A stretch of DNA of 64,000 nt, from assembly GCF_008329965.1 (NCBI RefSeq), contig NZ_CP036150.1, forward strand, positions 620,001-684,000, in the 5' to 3' direction. A program made the translations under genes and the position numbers. Within the stretch, counting starts at the first letter, position 1. Each line of letters begins with the position of its first letter. The notes under the pieces are model-generated. The model was not told the DNA's origin. It saw only the letters and a list, made by a program, of their open reading frames with translations, and did no database searches. This DNA comes from Oceanispirochaeta crateris. GTDB taxonomy: Bacteria > Spirochaetota > Spirochaetia > DSM-2461. Of this stretch, positions 1-8,544 are shown in pieces.

Positions 1-2
1 AA

Positions 3-1301
3 AAAGGTGATTGGTTTGAACTTAGTCGCTATTTTTCGCTCATTTTTAATCTTTTTTTGGTGTTTGTTATCTCTGCTATCTTTATTTTTAATACTTTCGG
101 TATCTGGTTTGTATTAAATAGACTAGTGATACCTGATAGTAGACTATTTCCTTGCTTAATAGTTTATGAGGCTTCGCTTATCAATTTTGCATTTACTGTT
201 ATGGCGCTACCATTTACAGGTCTTATTATAGCGGATGAAAATTTTAAGGTATTTTCAATAATTTCAGTATTTGATGGTTTAGCAAAAGTGATTGTAGCAT
301 TTATGCTATATATTTCACCTTGGGACAAACTCATCTCTTTGGCATTACTATCTCTAGGTGTCTCGTTTCTTACAAATGGGCTATATGTTGTATATACTAA
401 AAAAAAATATAATTTTTTGAATTATAAGATGAAACAAGAGTATTCAGGATATAAGGAATTATTCTCATACATGAATTGGAATCTTATCGGAGCCGCGGGA
501 AGTGTTGGAAAAATACAGGGACTTAACATTATTTTAAACATGTTTTTTGGAGGTTCTGTAAATGCTGCACGTGCATTAGCGACACAAGTACGTAGTATAA
601 TAAATTCCTTTTCTTCGAGTTTTATGAGTGCAGTGAATCCGCAAATCACTAAATCATATGCCGGACAAGAATATGATAAATTGGAGATGCTTGTCTATTC
701 TTCTTCAAAAATGTCTTTTTTCTTACTATATATTATTATTTTACCATTTACATTCAATATGCGGTATATACTTCACTTATGGCTTGGTGAAACTGTTCCT
801 GAATATACAGTTGAATTTATTATTCTGATTCTTTTAGACATGCTTATACAAGTCATTACAAGTCCAATTGGTACAGCTATAGCAGCCACTGGTAAAGTTC
901 GAGATTATCAGTTGACTGTAGGGATGCTACAAATATTAAATATACCAGCTGCTTATTTAATTCTAAAAATCACTCTTGATCCGATTTTGCCATTTACAAT
1001 AAGTATAATTATTTCAGTTGGAATAACAATTGGAAGGATAATTCTCTATAGGAGAATAAATAGTAAGTTTAATTTTGTAAAATATGTAAAAAATGTTTTT
1101 AGACCAATTTTGTTGGTTGTTTTACCAAGTTTCCTCCTAACATATTTAATCTTTTGTGAGTTTGATAATATTTTGATGGCAATACTTTTTGTATTGTTAA
1201 TTGTAAGTTATACTGTTAGCTTCGTTTTTTTCTTTGGCCTTAATAAAGATGAAAAACATTTTTTAAAAGAAATATTTACTAGCAAGTTATATAAAAAATA
1301 A
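3..1301 (+). CDS. Wzx-like polysaccharide flippase (5' end outside window)
   Basis: This is a polytopic membrane protein of the oligosaccharide flippase (MATE/MVF-like) type, which would move undecaprenyl-linked repeat units across the inner membrane. The reading frame is open back to the left edge of the window, so the true start lies outside; the TTG at 57 is only the first start-like codon inside. About 432 residues are visible. They contain a run of hydrophobic segments separated by short polar loops, a long central cytoplasmic-looking stretch rich in Lys/Tyr, and a charged C-terminus. The gene is AT-rich like the rest of the first 7.6 kb and unlike the second flippase at 24.8-26.2 kb, which suggests separate acquisition. 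The family assignment rests on overall hydropathy and composition; the substrate cannot be read from sequence. Confidence 0.75.
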   Translation, partial: KGDWFELSRYFSLIFNLFLVFVISAIFIFNTFGIWFVLNRLVIPDSRLFPCLIVYEASLINFAFTVMALPFTGLIIADENFKVFSIISVFDGLAKVIVAFMLYISPWDKLISLALLSLGVSFLTNGLYVVYTKKKYNFLNYKMKQEYSGYKELFSYMNWNLIGAAGSVGKIQGLNIILNMFFGGSVNAARALATQVRSIINSFSSSFMSAVNPQITKSYAGQEYDKLEMLVYSSSKMSFFLLYIIILPFTFNMRYILHLWLGETVPEYTVEFIILILLDMLIQVITSPIGTAIAATGKVRDYQLTVGMLQILNIPAAYLILKITLDPILPFTISIIISVGITIGRIILYRRINSKFNFVKYVKNVFRPILLVVLPSFLLTYLIFCEFDNILMAILFVLLIVSYTVSFVFFFGLNKDEKHFLKEIFTSKLYKK

Positions 1302-1584
1302 TTATATAGCAGTAATTGATCTTAAAAATGATATAAAATACAAAAATAGTTAAAATAATATGTCGCTTTTTATATTTATAATTAGTCATATATTTAAAAT
1401 CATAAAAATTATATGATTAGCAATTACAGAGAATTTCATAAATATATATCGATATATTGAATAATTATAAAATAATTTTAGATAGAGTAGATGTCGGATT
1501 TTATTATTTGAGTCCAGTTAAGATATTGACTTTTTCCCAATAATTTGCATCAGAACCTCGATTAGTTTTCAGCAAGAAATATAA
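1302..1584. other. AT-rich non-coding spacer
   Basis: This stretch between the flippase and a decayed insertion sequence is very AT-rich and has no convincing reading frame. The last 90 bases, from about 1492, probably belong to the left part of the decayed element that follows, but I could not define its terminal repeat. Confidence 0.4.
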
Positions 1585-2048
1585 TGGAGGCTGATATAAA
1601 AAAAAGATATACAGAAGAACAGATTGTAAAGATTCTGGGAGAACAAAACTAGGAAAAAAGGTACGTGACGTTGCCCGAGGATACGGGACCAGCGAGAATA
1701 CTTTTAATATTTGGAAGAGAAAATATGCAGATATGACTTCAAAAGAGATTACTAGATTAAAACAACTAGAACAAGAAAATGAAAACCTAAAAAGACTAGT
1801 TGCCAATTTATCACTTGATAATATGGCTCAAAAGGAAATCATAAAAAAGTTCTGCGACCCGGAGTAAAAAGAGATACTGTAAAGCATATTGTGAAATACT
1901 TCGGGTTATCAATAAGAAGAGCATGCCGCTTAGTTCAAATACCACGATCTACTTATCTCTATGATAGAAAGCCAAATGATGATGGTGAGATAATCAAAGA
2001 TATATAAGATACTTAAAAAGAACTTAAAATATGGCTGTGGAATGTTCC
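1585..2048 (+). pseudogene. Decayed IS3-family (IS407-like) element: orfA and start of orfB
   Basis: The frame starting at the ATG at 1585 encodes an N-terminus typical of IS407-group OrfA (KKRYTEEQIVKIL), then stops after about 22 codons. A second frame continues the OrfA helix-turn-helix and leucine-zipper region (NTFNIWKRKYADM, then RLKQLEQENENLKRL). A third piece resembles the OrfB N-terminus (RRACRLVQIPRSTYLYDRK), ending near KYGCGMFH where the neighbouring element begins. Several frameshifts and stops make it non-functional. The internally deleted IS copy that starts at 2050 appears to sit inside this orfB, so the two elements are nested. Confidence 0.7.
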
Positions 2049-2049
2049 A

Positions 2050-2478
2050 TGATCCTGCCTTGATTTCACGGAGTAGTAGTTAAGACCGATTTTTAATAAA
2101 ATGAGGTAATAACTATGAATGAGAAAAAAGACGTCGCTATGATGCAGAATTCAAAAAAAACGCGATCGCACTTTCAGAAGAACCAGGTCGGACAGCTCAC
2201 AGCGTAGAGCAATCCTTGGGAATTGCTAATGGTTTGATTGGGAACTGGAAGCGTCAACTTTCAACAAATGGTAACTGATAAGGAGACTGATCTATCATCG
2301 AAAATACAAAGCCTTGGAAGTGTTGAATAAGGATTTTTATTGGTATATTGAGATTTACTATAACCAGATCAGGAATCATTCTGCAAATAATTGGTTGACT
2401 CCCGATGAAAAAGAACGTAAGTATTCTGAATCTGGAAATTTGGTTTAACTAGCGTCCCGCTTTTCTGAAGCAGGATTA
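2050..2478 (+). mobile_element. Internally deleted (MITE-like) derivative of the IS3-family element at 4218-5499
   Basis: The left about 227 bases closely match the left end of the element at 4218, including TGATCCTGCC, the non-coding leader and the start of orfA. The right about 190 bases match its right end, including the last part of orfB and the closing GCAGGATTA. Roughly 860 internal bases are missing, with the junction near 2276-2285. OrfA has also lost one A in the run just after its start codon (6 instead of 7), so no transposase is made. Both terminal repeats remain, so it could in principle be mobilised in trans. The left part is much closer to the full copy than the right part is. 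Confidence 0.85.
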
Positions 2479-2590
2479 ATAATATAATCTAAAGTATTGT
2501 ACTTAACAACCTAATTTTGACTGCTACTATTTTATAGTTTTGATATCTGTGATTTTTATATTGTGAATATTTGAATAGGAAGGTCTTGTA

Positions 2591-3997
2591 ATGAATATTA
2601 AAGAGTTTAATGAATTTAAAAAATATAGTGAAGCAAGCGGAGTGATTGCTTTAGTGGATGAGAATATTCATATGGAACTTAATGAATATGGATGTTTTGA
2701 AGAAACTGTATCACAAAGTGATGATTATGATATTGCTTCTACAGTTAATTTTGTATCTCCAAATTTTAATAAAAATGTAAATGAATCTATGATATCAAAA
2801 CAACTTTATGAACATGTTGAAAATATTAATTTTGATAAAAGAATCGGGTATTATCTTTCATTATATGCTGGTCATGTGAGAGAAGGGGATTATCGATTAA
2901 ATGGGAGCTCAGGGGGAATGGGCACTTGGATATTTAAAGAACTTTTTGAAAATGATTTGATTGATGGAGTTATTCATGTAAAAGAAAATCAAGACGAACA
3001 AATTCCTTTAATATATAAATATGATATTTCTAGAAATGTGGAAGAGGTAAAAGCCGGTTCTAGAACAAAATATTATCCTGTTGAATTATCAAAAGCTCTT
3101 AAAAAGATTAAAGAAGTACCCGGTCGTTATGCAGTTATTGGGATACCTAGTTTCATTATGGCTATCAGGTTGTTAGCTCAAAAAGACGAAGTAATCAAAA
3201 ATAGAATAAAGTTTACGGTAGGTTTAATATGTGGACATCAGAAGAGTAGTAAATATTCAGATGCCTTAGCGTGGCAAATGGGTGTAAAACCTGGAAATTT
3301 AAAATACATAAATTTTAGAAAAAAGTATTCAGATAAACCTGCTAATATTTATGGTGTTGAAATAACAGGAACAATTGAAGGTAAAGACGTAATTATTTCA
3401 AGACCCATCAAAGAATTAATTGGCCATGATTGGGGTCAGGGCTATTTTAAAGTGCTAGCATCAGATTTTACTGATGATGTTATGAATGAAACCGCTGATA
3501 TAACACTTGGTGATGCGTGGTTGGACAATTATATAAATGATAGTAATGGGAACAATGTTATTATAGTGAGAAATCCTGTAATTAATGAAATAATACAGAA
3601 AGGAATTGATTCTGAAAAGTTAGAGTTAGATACTATCGGGATTGAGAGTATCATGAACTCTCAAGATGCACACTATAGACATACGCATGATGAATTAGCA
3701 TATAGACTTTACAAAAAAGATAAATTAAGACAGTGGTATCCTTATAAAAGAGTTGAACCTTCCGATGATTTCCCTTTTTTGAGAAAAAAAATTCAGGATA
3801 TGAGAGAGGAAATTTCTACAAAAAGCCATTTTTTTTACAAAAAAGCTGTTGAGAAGGATGATTTAAATTATTTTATTAAAAAGATGAAAAAACTTTCATG
3901 GAAATACAAGTTTTTATATCGAATATTAACAATTCAGAATAGAGGTATTCGAAATACTATATTGATAGTTGCTAAAAGAAAATTTACTAATAGATAA
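2591..3997 (+). CDS. F420-hydrogenase/dehydrogenase beta-subunit family protein (FrhB/FdhB-like) of a polysaccharide locus
   Basis: This 468-residue soluble protein has the layout of the coenzyme F420 hydrogenase/dehydrogenase beta-subunit family. An FrhB/FdhB N-type region at roughly residues 85-165 carries the family's Gly-rich SSGG turn, and a C-type region at about 170-345 carries GIPSF, LICGH and a late ITLGDAW motif. Relatives occur in exopolysaccharide clusters, where their substrate is usually unknown. The N-terminal ferredoxin-like Cys motifs seen in many members are absent, and the Cys usual after GxP is Ser here, so iron-sulfur or redox function is doubtful. The start ATG follows AGGAAGG at good spacing. 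The gene is AT-rich and lies between two copies of the same insertion sequence. Confidence 0.7.
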   Translation: MNIKEFNEFKKYSEASGVIALVDENIHMELNEYGCFEETVSQSDDYDIASTVNFVSPNFNKNVNESMISKQLYEHVENINFDKRIGYYLSLYAGHVREGDYRLNGSSGGMGTWIFKELFENDLIDGVIHVKENQDEQIPLIYKYDISRNVEEVKAGSRTKYYPVELSKALKKIKEVPGRYAVIGIPSFIMAIRLLAQKDEVIKNRIKFTVGLICGHQKSSKYSDALAWQMGVKPGNLKYINFRKKYSDKPANIYGVEITGTIEGKDVIISRPIKELIGHDWGQGYFKVLASDFTDDVMNETADITLGDAWLDNYINDSNGNNVIIVRNPVINEIIQKGIDSEKLELDTIGIESIMNSQDAHYRHTHDELAYRLYKKDKLRQWYPYKRVEPSDDFPFLRKKIQDMREEISTKSHFFYKKAVEKDDLNYFIKKMKKLSWKYKFLYRILTIQNRGIRNTILIVAKRKFTNR

Positions 3998-4151
3998 TGT
4001 AATTAACATTTTTTAATTATCCTACTTCAGGTGATATTTATATAAAAAATGTCTTGTTAATTAGAAATTTATCTTGTAATTCCTCCGAAAATTATTGGTT
4101 GTCAAATGTATAGTTCTTCTTATTCTATTTAATAGAGTTTCTACTTAAAAA

Positions 4152-4167
4152 GTCAGAAAAATCTGAC
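4152..4167. repeat. Small perfect hairpin in the intergenic region before the IS
   Basis: GTCAGA and TCTGAC form a 6-bp stem around an AAAA loop. It lies 150 bases downstream of the FrhB-like gene and 50 bases before the IS left end. There is no U-tract, so a terminator role is uncertain. Confidence 0.35.
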
Positions 4168-4282
4168 ACTCCGATCATTGATATCTTTAAGAGGGACCTG
4201 TGTTTTGAAGAACAGTATGATCCTGCCTTTATTTCCCGGAGTAGTAGTTAAGACCGATTTTTAATAAAATGAGGTAATAACT

Positions 4283-4588
4283 ATGAATGAGAAAAAAAGA
4301 CGTCGCTATGATGCAAAATTCAAAAGAAACGCGATAGCACTTTCAGAAGAACCAGGTCGGACAGCTCACAGCGTAGAGCAATCCTTGGGAATTGCTAATG
4401 GTTTGATTGGGAACTGGAAGCGTCAACTTTCAACAAATGGTAACTTGGCATTTCCTGGTAATGGAATCGAGGCTTTGACTCCTGATCAAAGAAAGATTCG
4501 AGATCTTGAAAAGCAGCTTTATGATGCAGAGATGGACCGCGATATATTAAAAAAAGCATTGGCCATTTTCAGCAAAACACCGAAATGA
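4283..4588 (+). CDS. IS3-family transposase OrfA
   Basis: This 101-residue protein has a helix-turn-helix at about residues 8-52 (RRRYDAKFKRNAIAL to LIGNWKRQL) and a C-terminal coiled-coil or leucine-zipper segment (about 68-95), the standard OrfA plan for DNA end recognition and multimerisation. The last codons overlap the start of orfB in an ATGA arrangement. Near the end, codons TTA AAA AAA contain seven A residues at 4549-4555. Slipping back by one base there enters the orfB frame, which is open through to the orfB start, so an OrfAB fusion could be produced. The start ATG follows GAGGTAATAACT, a moderate ribosome site. Confidence 0.85.
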   Translation: MNEKKRRRYDAKFKRNAIALSEEPGRTAHSVEQSLGIANGLIGNWKRQLSTNGNLAFPGNGIEALTPDQRKIRDLEKQLYDAEMDRDILKKALAIFSKTPK

Positions 4589-5469
4589 AATACTTCTTTA
4601 TACAAGAGTGTCGCTCTGAATTTCCGGTGGTGAGAATGTGCCATAATCTTAATGTCTCTGAGAGCGGATTTTATGACTGGCAAGGACGATCAAAATCTTC
4701 CAGAAGGATAGCCAAAGAAAAACTGATGACCAAGATCAGTGAGCTTTTTTATATTAAGCACAAACAAATGGCAGGAAGTCCTTTGATCACAGAGGATTTG
4801 CATGATGATCCTCAGTATAAAACTGTCTATAGAAGCCGTGTAGCAGCTCTTATGAAGGAAATGGGGCTTAGATGAAAGATACAGAAGCAGTTTGTCGTTA
4901 CAACAGATTCAGATCATAAAGAATGGATTCCTGACAACATTTTGAATCGTCATTTTAATCCAGAAATGCCCAATGTTGCCGTAGTTGGGGATATCACATA
5001 TATCAAGGTTGCATCCAAGTGGATGTATCTATCTGTATTTATAGACCTTTATTCTCGTAAAGTTGTTGGCTGGGATCTTAACAAAAGTCTTTCTGCGGAC
5101 TCTACCTGTAATGCCTTTAAAAAATATCTATATCGGAATAATAATCCAAAGGGAATGCTTGTTCATAGCGATCGAGGTATCCAGTATGCATCAGAACAAT
5201 TCAGATCCCTTTTAGAGTCAGTGGATGCTGTCCAAAGTATGAGCCGAAAAGGAAATTGTTGGGACAATGCCGTTGCAGAATCATTCTTTCATACACTGAA
5301 AACACGATTGATTTATCACCGGAAATACCGAACGATGGAAGAATTGAATAAGGATCTTTATTGGTATATTGAAATTTACTACAACAGGATCAGGAAGCAC
5401 TCAGCAAATAATTGGTTGACTCCTGATGAGAAAGAAAGTAAGTATTATGAAACGGGAAATGTGGCTTAA
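4585..5469 (+). pseudogene. IS3-family transposase OrfB, interrupted by an in-frame TGA
   Basis: OrfB carries the N-terminal helix-rich region followed by the integrase core. Aspartates in VVGDITYI and LVHSDRGIQY and the glutamate in NAVAESFFHTLK form the D,D,E triad. The frame is broken by a single TGA at 4873-4875, after the residues EMGLR. The same frame continues immediately with KIQKQFVVTTDS, which is ordinary OrfB sequence, so this is one nonsense change and not a frameshift. A second start at 4942 would give only the catalytic part. Unless the TGA is read through, the element cannot make a complete transposase. Confidence 0.85.
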
Positions 5470-5581
5470 CTGATACTCCGTTTTTTCGGGGCAGGATCAT
5501 ACTAAATACAAGTTAACTAGTGTAAAATGCATTTTCTATTAGTCTTTTAATTGAAATATAAAAATTTTAATGGAGTATATA

Positions 5582-6646
5582 ATGATATATGTATCAGTGA
5601 TTGGAATTGTTGGGGTTCCTGCTTGCTATGGTGGATTTGAATCCCTTGTAGAAAATCTTTTGGATTATATTCCTTTTAATGTAGAATATACAATTTTTTG
5701 TTCAAAAAAAAACTATTCTAAAACAACTCAAATCTATAAAGGTGCAAAATTAAAATATATTAATATTAAGGCAAATGGTATTTGGAGTATTTTATATGAC
5801 TGGATATCAATCATTAGATCAAGAAACTCTGATGTTTTGCTAATATTAGGGGTATCAGGTTGTTCCATTTTACCTTTAGTAAGAATATTTTATAAAGGTA
5901 AAATCATCACCAATATTGATGGTTTAGAATGGAAACGTGCAAAATGGAAGAGGATGGCTAAATATTTTTTACATTATTCAGAGAAAATTGCAGTAAAGTA
6001 TTCAGATGTAATAATAGGGGATAATGCTGGAATAACTGATTACATTGATTCAAAATATAAAGTTTCATCAAAGCTTATTGAGTACGGTAGCAATCATGCA
6101 AAACAAAATAATAGTTCCGAATTTGCAAAAGAGTATTTATTTTGTGAGAAACCTTATGCATTAACAGTCTGTAGAATTGAACCGGAAAATAATATCTCTG
6201 ATATTATAAAAGCTTTTGAGTCCGGTGGAAATCCGTATCCCCTTGTTATTGTAGGAAATTGGAATAACAGCAAATATGCGAGGGAACTGTATTTGAAATA
6301 TTCAAGTTTTAACAATATTAAACTTTTAAGTCCCATTTATGATATTAATCGTATTAATTTCATACGGTGTCATGCTACTGTTTATATACATGGTCATTCT
6401 GCTGGTGGAACAAACCCTTCATTAGTAGAAGCAATGAATCTTGGTTTACCTGTATTGGCATATGATTGTATTTATAATCGCAATACTACTGAAAATGAAG
6501 CTCTTTATTGGCGTGATTCAGAAGAATTGAATAAATTATTATTTGAAGATCTTACAAAAATTGCATTAAGAATGAAAGAAATTTCGAATAGGCGATATAA
6601 ATGGGAATTTATTGCTAAGAAATACAATAAATTATTTAATTTTTAA
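5582..6646 (+). CDS. Glycosyltransferase with DUF1972-type N-terminus (rhamnosyltransferase-like)
   Basis: This 354-residue enzyme has a GT-B plan. The N-terminal half resembles DUF1972 (VIGIVGVPACYGGFE near the start), typical of rhamnosyl- and related transferases that extend surface polysaccharides. The C-terminal half is a GT4-like nucleotide-sugar domain with HGHSAGGTNPSLVEAM as the donor-binding loop (Glu in PSLVEAM). I chose the ATG at 5582 because GGAG at 5572-5575 is spaced seven bases from it; the ATG at 5570 overlaps that site. The gene is AT-rich, follows the IS by about 80 bases, and is followed by decayed IS sequence. A dTDP-rhamnose donor would fit the rfb genes downstream, but that is inference. 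Confidence 0.8.
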   Translation: MIYVSVIGIVGVPACYGGFESLVENLLDYIPFNVEYTIFCSKKNYSKTTQIYKGAKLKYINIKANGIWSILYDWISIIRSRNSDVLLILGVSGCSILPLVRIFYKGKIITNIDGLEWKRAKWKRMAKYFLHYSEKIAVKYSDVIIGDNAGITDYIDSKYKVSSKLIEYGSNHAKQNNSSEFAKEYLFCEKPYALTVCRIEPENNISDIIKAFESGGNPYPLVIVGNWNNSKYARELYLKYSSFNNIKLLSPIYDINRINFIRCHATVYIHGHSAGGTNPSLVEAMNLGLPVLAYDCIYNRNTTENEALYWRDSEELNKLLFEDLTKIALRMKEISNRRYKWEFIAKKYNKLFNF

Positions 6647-6938
6647 GATGGTTTTTAGATGTAAAGAAATTAAATTCTTTTTAGTAAGTCGAATATTAAA
6701 AAATTATGATGAAAAATGAAATTGTATTCTTACTAGATAGCAATATTAATCAAATAATGACTTATATATAATTTAACAAAAATAACCAAGAAGAGAGTAT
6801 ATTATCTTGATTTTATTTAGAGTGAGAGTTTTTAATTTGAGATTGAAAATAAATTTGTGTAAAGCTCTGTAAATCCCTTAAAAAATAGAAATCGCCAAAA
6901 ATAGAAAATATCTTTATTCTAAATGAAGGAGTTTCTAA
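6647..6938. other. AT-rich non-coding spacer
   Basis: No frame, terminator with a clear U-tract, or recognisable promoter was found in these bases. They separate the glycosyltransferase from a decayed IS407-like element. Confidence 0.4.
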
Positions 6939-7456
6939 ATGAAAATATCTAGGTTAACAGATAGCCAGATCATGGCAATTCATAAAAGGCAGAGAATTGA
7001 ATCCCAGTTAATGAGTTTTATCATAAAAATAGTATAAGTATCGCTTTATTTTACTAGTGGAGATCCAAATATGGTGGTATGGATATATCTTTGATGTCCA
7101 GGTTAAAAAAAACTGGAATCTGAAAATGCTCAGCAGAAATAAATGTATGCAGAAGAACGCTTAAAGGCTGAACTTGTACAGGTGCTCTTAAAAAAGTGGT
7201 AAAGCCATTTCATAAAAAAGAGATGGGGATAAAGGAGATTAAACATAAATTAATTCAGCCAGGAAAGCCAACTCAAAATGCTTATATTGAAAGATTTAAC
7301 AGAACAGTAAGGCATGAATTGTTAGATTTAACTAACATTCAATCTATCCCTCATGCACAGGATTTTGCGACCAAATGGTTATGGACAAATAATATTTATC
7401 ATCCTAATAAAGCATTTGAATACATTCCTTTCAGAACAAAAAGATCTACAGCTTGA
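6939..7456 (+). pseudogene. Remnant of a second IS407-like IS3-family element (orfA start plus orfB end)
   Basis: The 5' part at 6939-7195 encodes fragments of an IS407-group OrfA (MKISRLTDSQIMAI, then WRSKYGGMDISLMSRL in broken frames, then a trace of the EERLKAEL segment). It passes directly into the last about 85 codons of OrfB at 7196-7456, which keep the final catalytic-Glu region (PTQNAYIERFNRTVRHELL) and the typical WTNNIYHPNKAFEYIPF tail. The middle of the transposase, including both catalytic aspartates, is missing. This is a different lineage from the element at 4218. It marks the right edge of the AT-rich island. Confidence 0.75.
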
Positions 7457-7502
7457 ATAGTTCTTCTTAAACATATCTGTAAAAGGGAGATGTTACAAAT
7501 GG

Positions 7503-7531
7503 TTTTGTACATTTGTTGATTTCTATATAAT
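7503..7531 (+). promoter_or_regulatory. Putative promoter of the Wzz-like gene
   Basis: A perfect -10 box, TATAAT, lies at 7526-7531. A TTTTGT hexamer lies 17 bp upstream, and a TTGTAC lies at the shorter spacing of 15 bp. Transcription from here would give a leader of about 100 nt containing the hairpin at 7550-7579. Confidence 0.5.
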
Positions 7532-7549
7532 AGAGATATAAGCCACAGT

Positions 7550-7579
7550 TACTTAGTGCAGTTCTGTATGTGCTAAGTA
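7550..7579 (+). other. Leader hairpin upstream of the Wzz-like gene
   Basis: TACTTAG at 7550-7556 pairs perfectly with CTAAGTA at 7573-7579. Four further pairs, two of them G-U, extend the stem inwards. No U-tract follows, so it is more likely a leader structure than a terminator. Confidence 0.4.
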
Positions 7580-7642
7580 GTTGTAAAGCATGTAATACTG
7601 GTTTAGAATCCTAAGAATCTAAGAATAAGGATGAGTTTAAAT

Positions 7643-8539
7643 ATGCCTGATAATCAGATGATTTCTACAGATGATGAAATTGATCTTTTAGATCTCTTAA
7701 TAGTTCTTATTAAACACCGAAAGTTTCTTCTTTCTATCAATATAGTAGCCTTTGGTTTGCTTGCAATAGGATATCTTTTCTTCCCATCCTGGAAGTTTGA
7801 TCGGACACCAGAAAAACAATCTATTGAAACAATTACTAAAATTGTCTCTGGTCCTGTCCTTGATATAGTAGATGTAGATTACGATTTAGTAACACTTCTT
7901 CAAAGTACAACTTCAATCTATAAGGCTATGAAAATGTCGGGTTATGAAAGAATCGGCGGCATAGATATCCTCGGTGATAATAATAAATCTCAAGCACTAT
8001 ACTGGTTGGAAAATAATTTTCCCCTCGAAGTCATTGATGAGTACAAAGTTCAGAACCCTAAACCGCCTTATGCAACAGCCCAGCTTATAAAATTAGTCTT
8101 TAAAAACAGCAATTCTGAAATAGCAGAATTATTCCTAAATAATTTCTATAATGTTGTAAACAATCAAATCATATTATCTTTGAAACCGAAAATGGAAGCA
8201 CTGGCCGAAGGATACGAGGATTTAATACTAAAGGTTTCAGAACAATCTATTGATAATAATACTCTTTTAATGAGTACTGCAGCCTATACCACTGCCAAAA
8301 AGGCACTGGTCAACCAGGCTTCTGCCATTATTCTGTTTGAAGAGCCCTACAGCCTTGTTTCAGATAATCGCATGTCTTTAAGTCAAATCAAATCAAGCTA
8401 TTTGAAAAAAGCCATAATAATCTTTTTTGCAGTTTTCTTTTTGTCTATCTTTATGACCTTCATTTTTGAATTCATAAGTAATTTAAAGAAGGACCAGGAA
8501 AGAATGGCCAAAATCAGAAAAGCCTTCAAAAAGGATTAG
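7643..8539 (+). CDS. Wzz-like chain-length determinant / polysaccharide co-polymerase
   Basis: The 298-residue protein has two membrane segments, one at about residues 27-48 and one near the C-terminus (about 252-275), enclosing a periplasmic domain. This is the hairpin topology of Wzz/polysaccharide co-polymerases, which set polymer length in Wzy-dependent pathways. The N-terminal cytoplasmic tail IDLLDLLIVLIKHRK is characteristic. No tyrosine-kinase domain is attached. The ATG at 7631 has its AAGG only one base away, so the ATG at 7643 is the better start. It opens the GC-richer part of the window and is followed after five bases by an ABC ATPase gene. Confidence 0.75.
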   Translation: MPDNQMISTDDEIDLLDLLIVLIKHRKFLLSINIVAFGLLAIGYLFFPSWKFDRTPEKQSIETITKIVSGPVLDIVDVDYDLVTLLQSTTSIYKAMKMSGYERIGGIDILGDNNKSQALYWLENNFPLEVIDEYKVQNPKPPYATAQLIKLVFKNSNSEIAELFLNNFYNVVNNQIILSLKPKMEALAEGYEDLILKVSEQSIDNNTLLMSTAAYTTAKKALVNQASAIILFEEPYSLVSDNRMSLSQIKSSYLKKAIIIFFAVFFLSIFMTFIFEFISNLKKDQERMAKIRKAFKKD

Positions 8540-8544
8540 TTTAT

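Larger units (their letters stand above)
4218..5499 (+). mobile_element. IS3-family insertion sequence, nearly complete
   Basis: The element is about 1282 bp, bounded by TGATCCTGCC on the left and GGCAGGATCA on the right. The inverted repeat continues imperfectly for about 27 bp to CGGAGTA on both sides. It holds two consecutive, overlapping frames (orfA and orfB) with the -1 frameshift layout of IS3 elements. No direct target duplication is visible: the flanks read AGTA and TACT, which are inverted rather than direct. OrfB is interrupted by one in-frame stop, so the copy is probably inactive. A deleted derivative lies at 2050-2478. Confidence 0.9.

Noticed and set aside
4214-5503. Target site duplication of the IS3-family element
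   Set aside because: The four flanking bases are inverted (AGTA and TACT), not repeated directly, so no duplication can be claimed.
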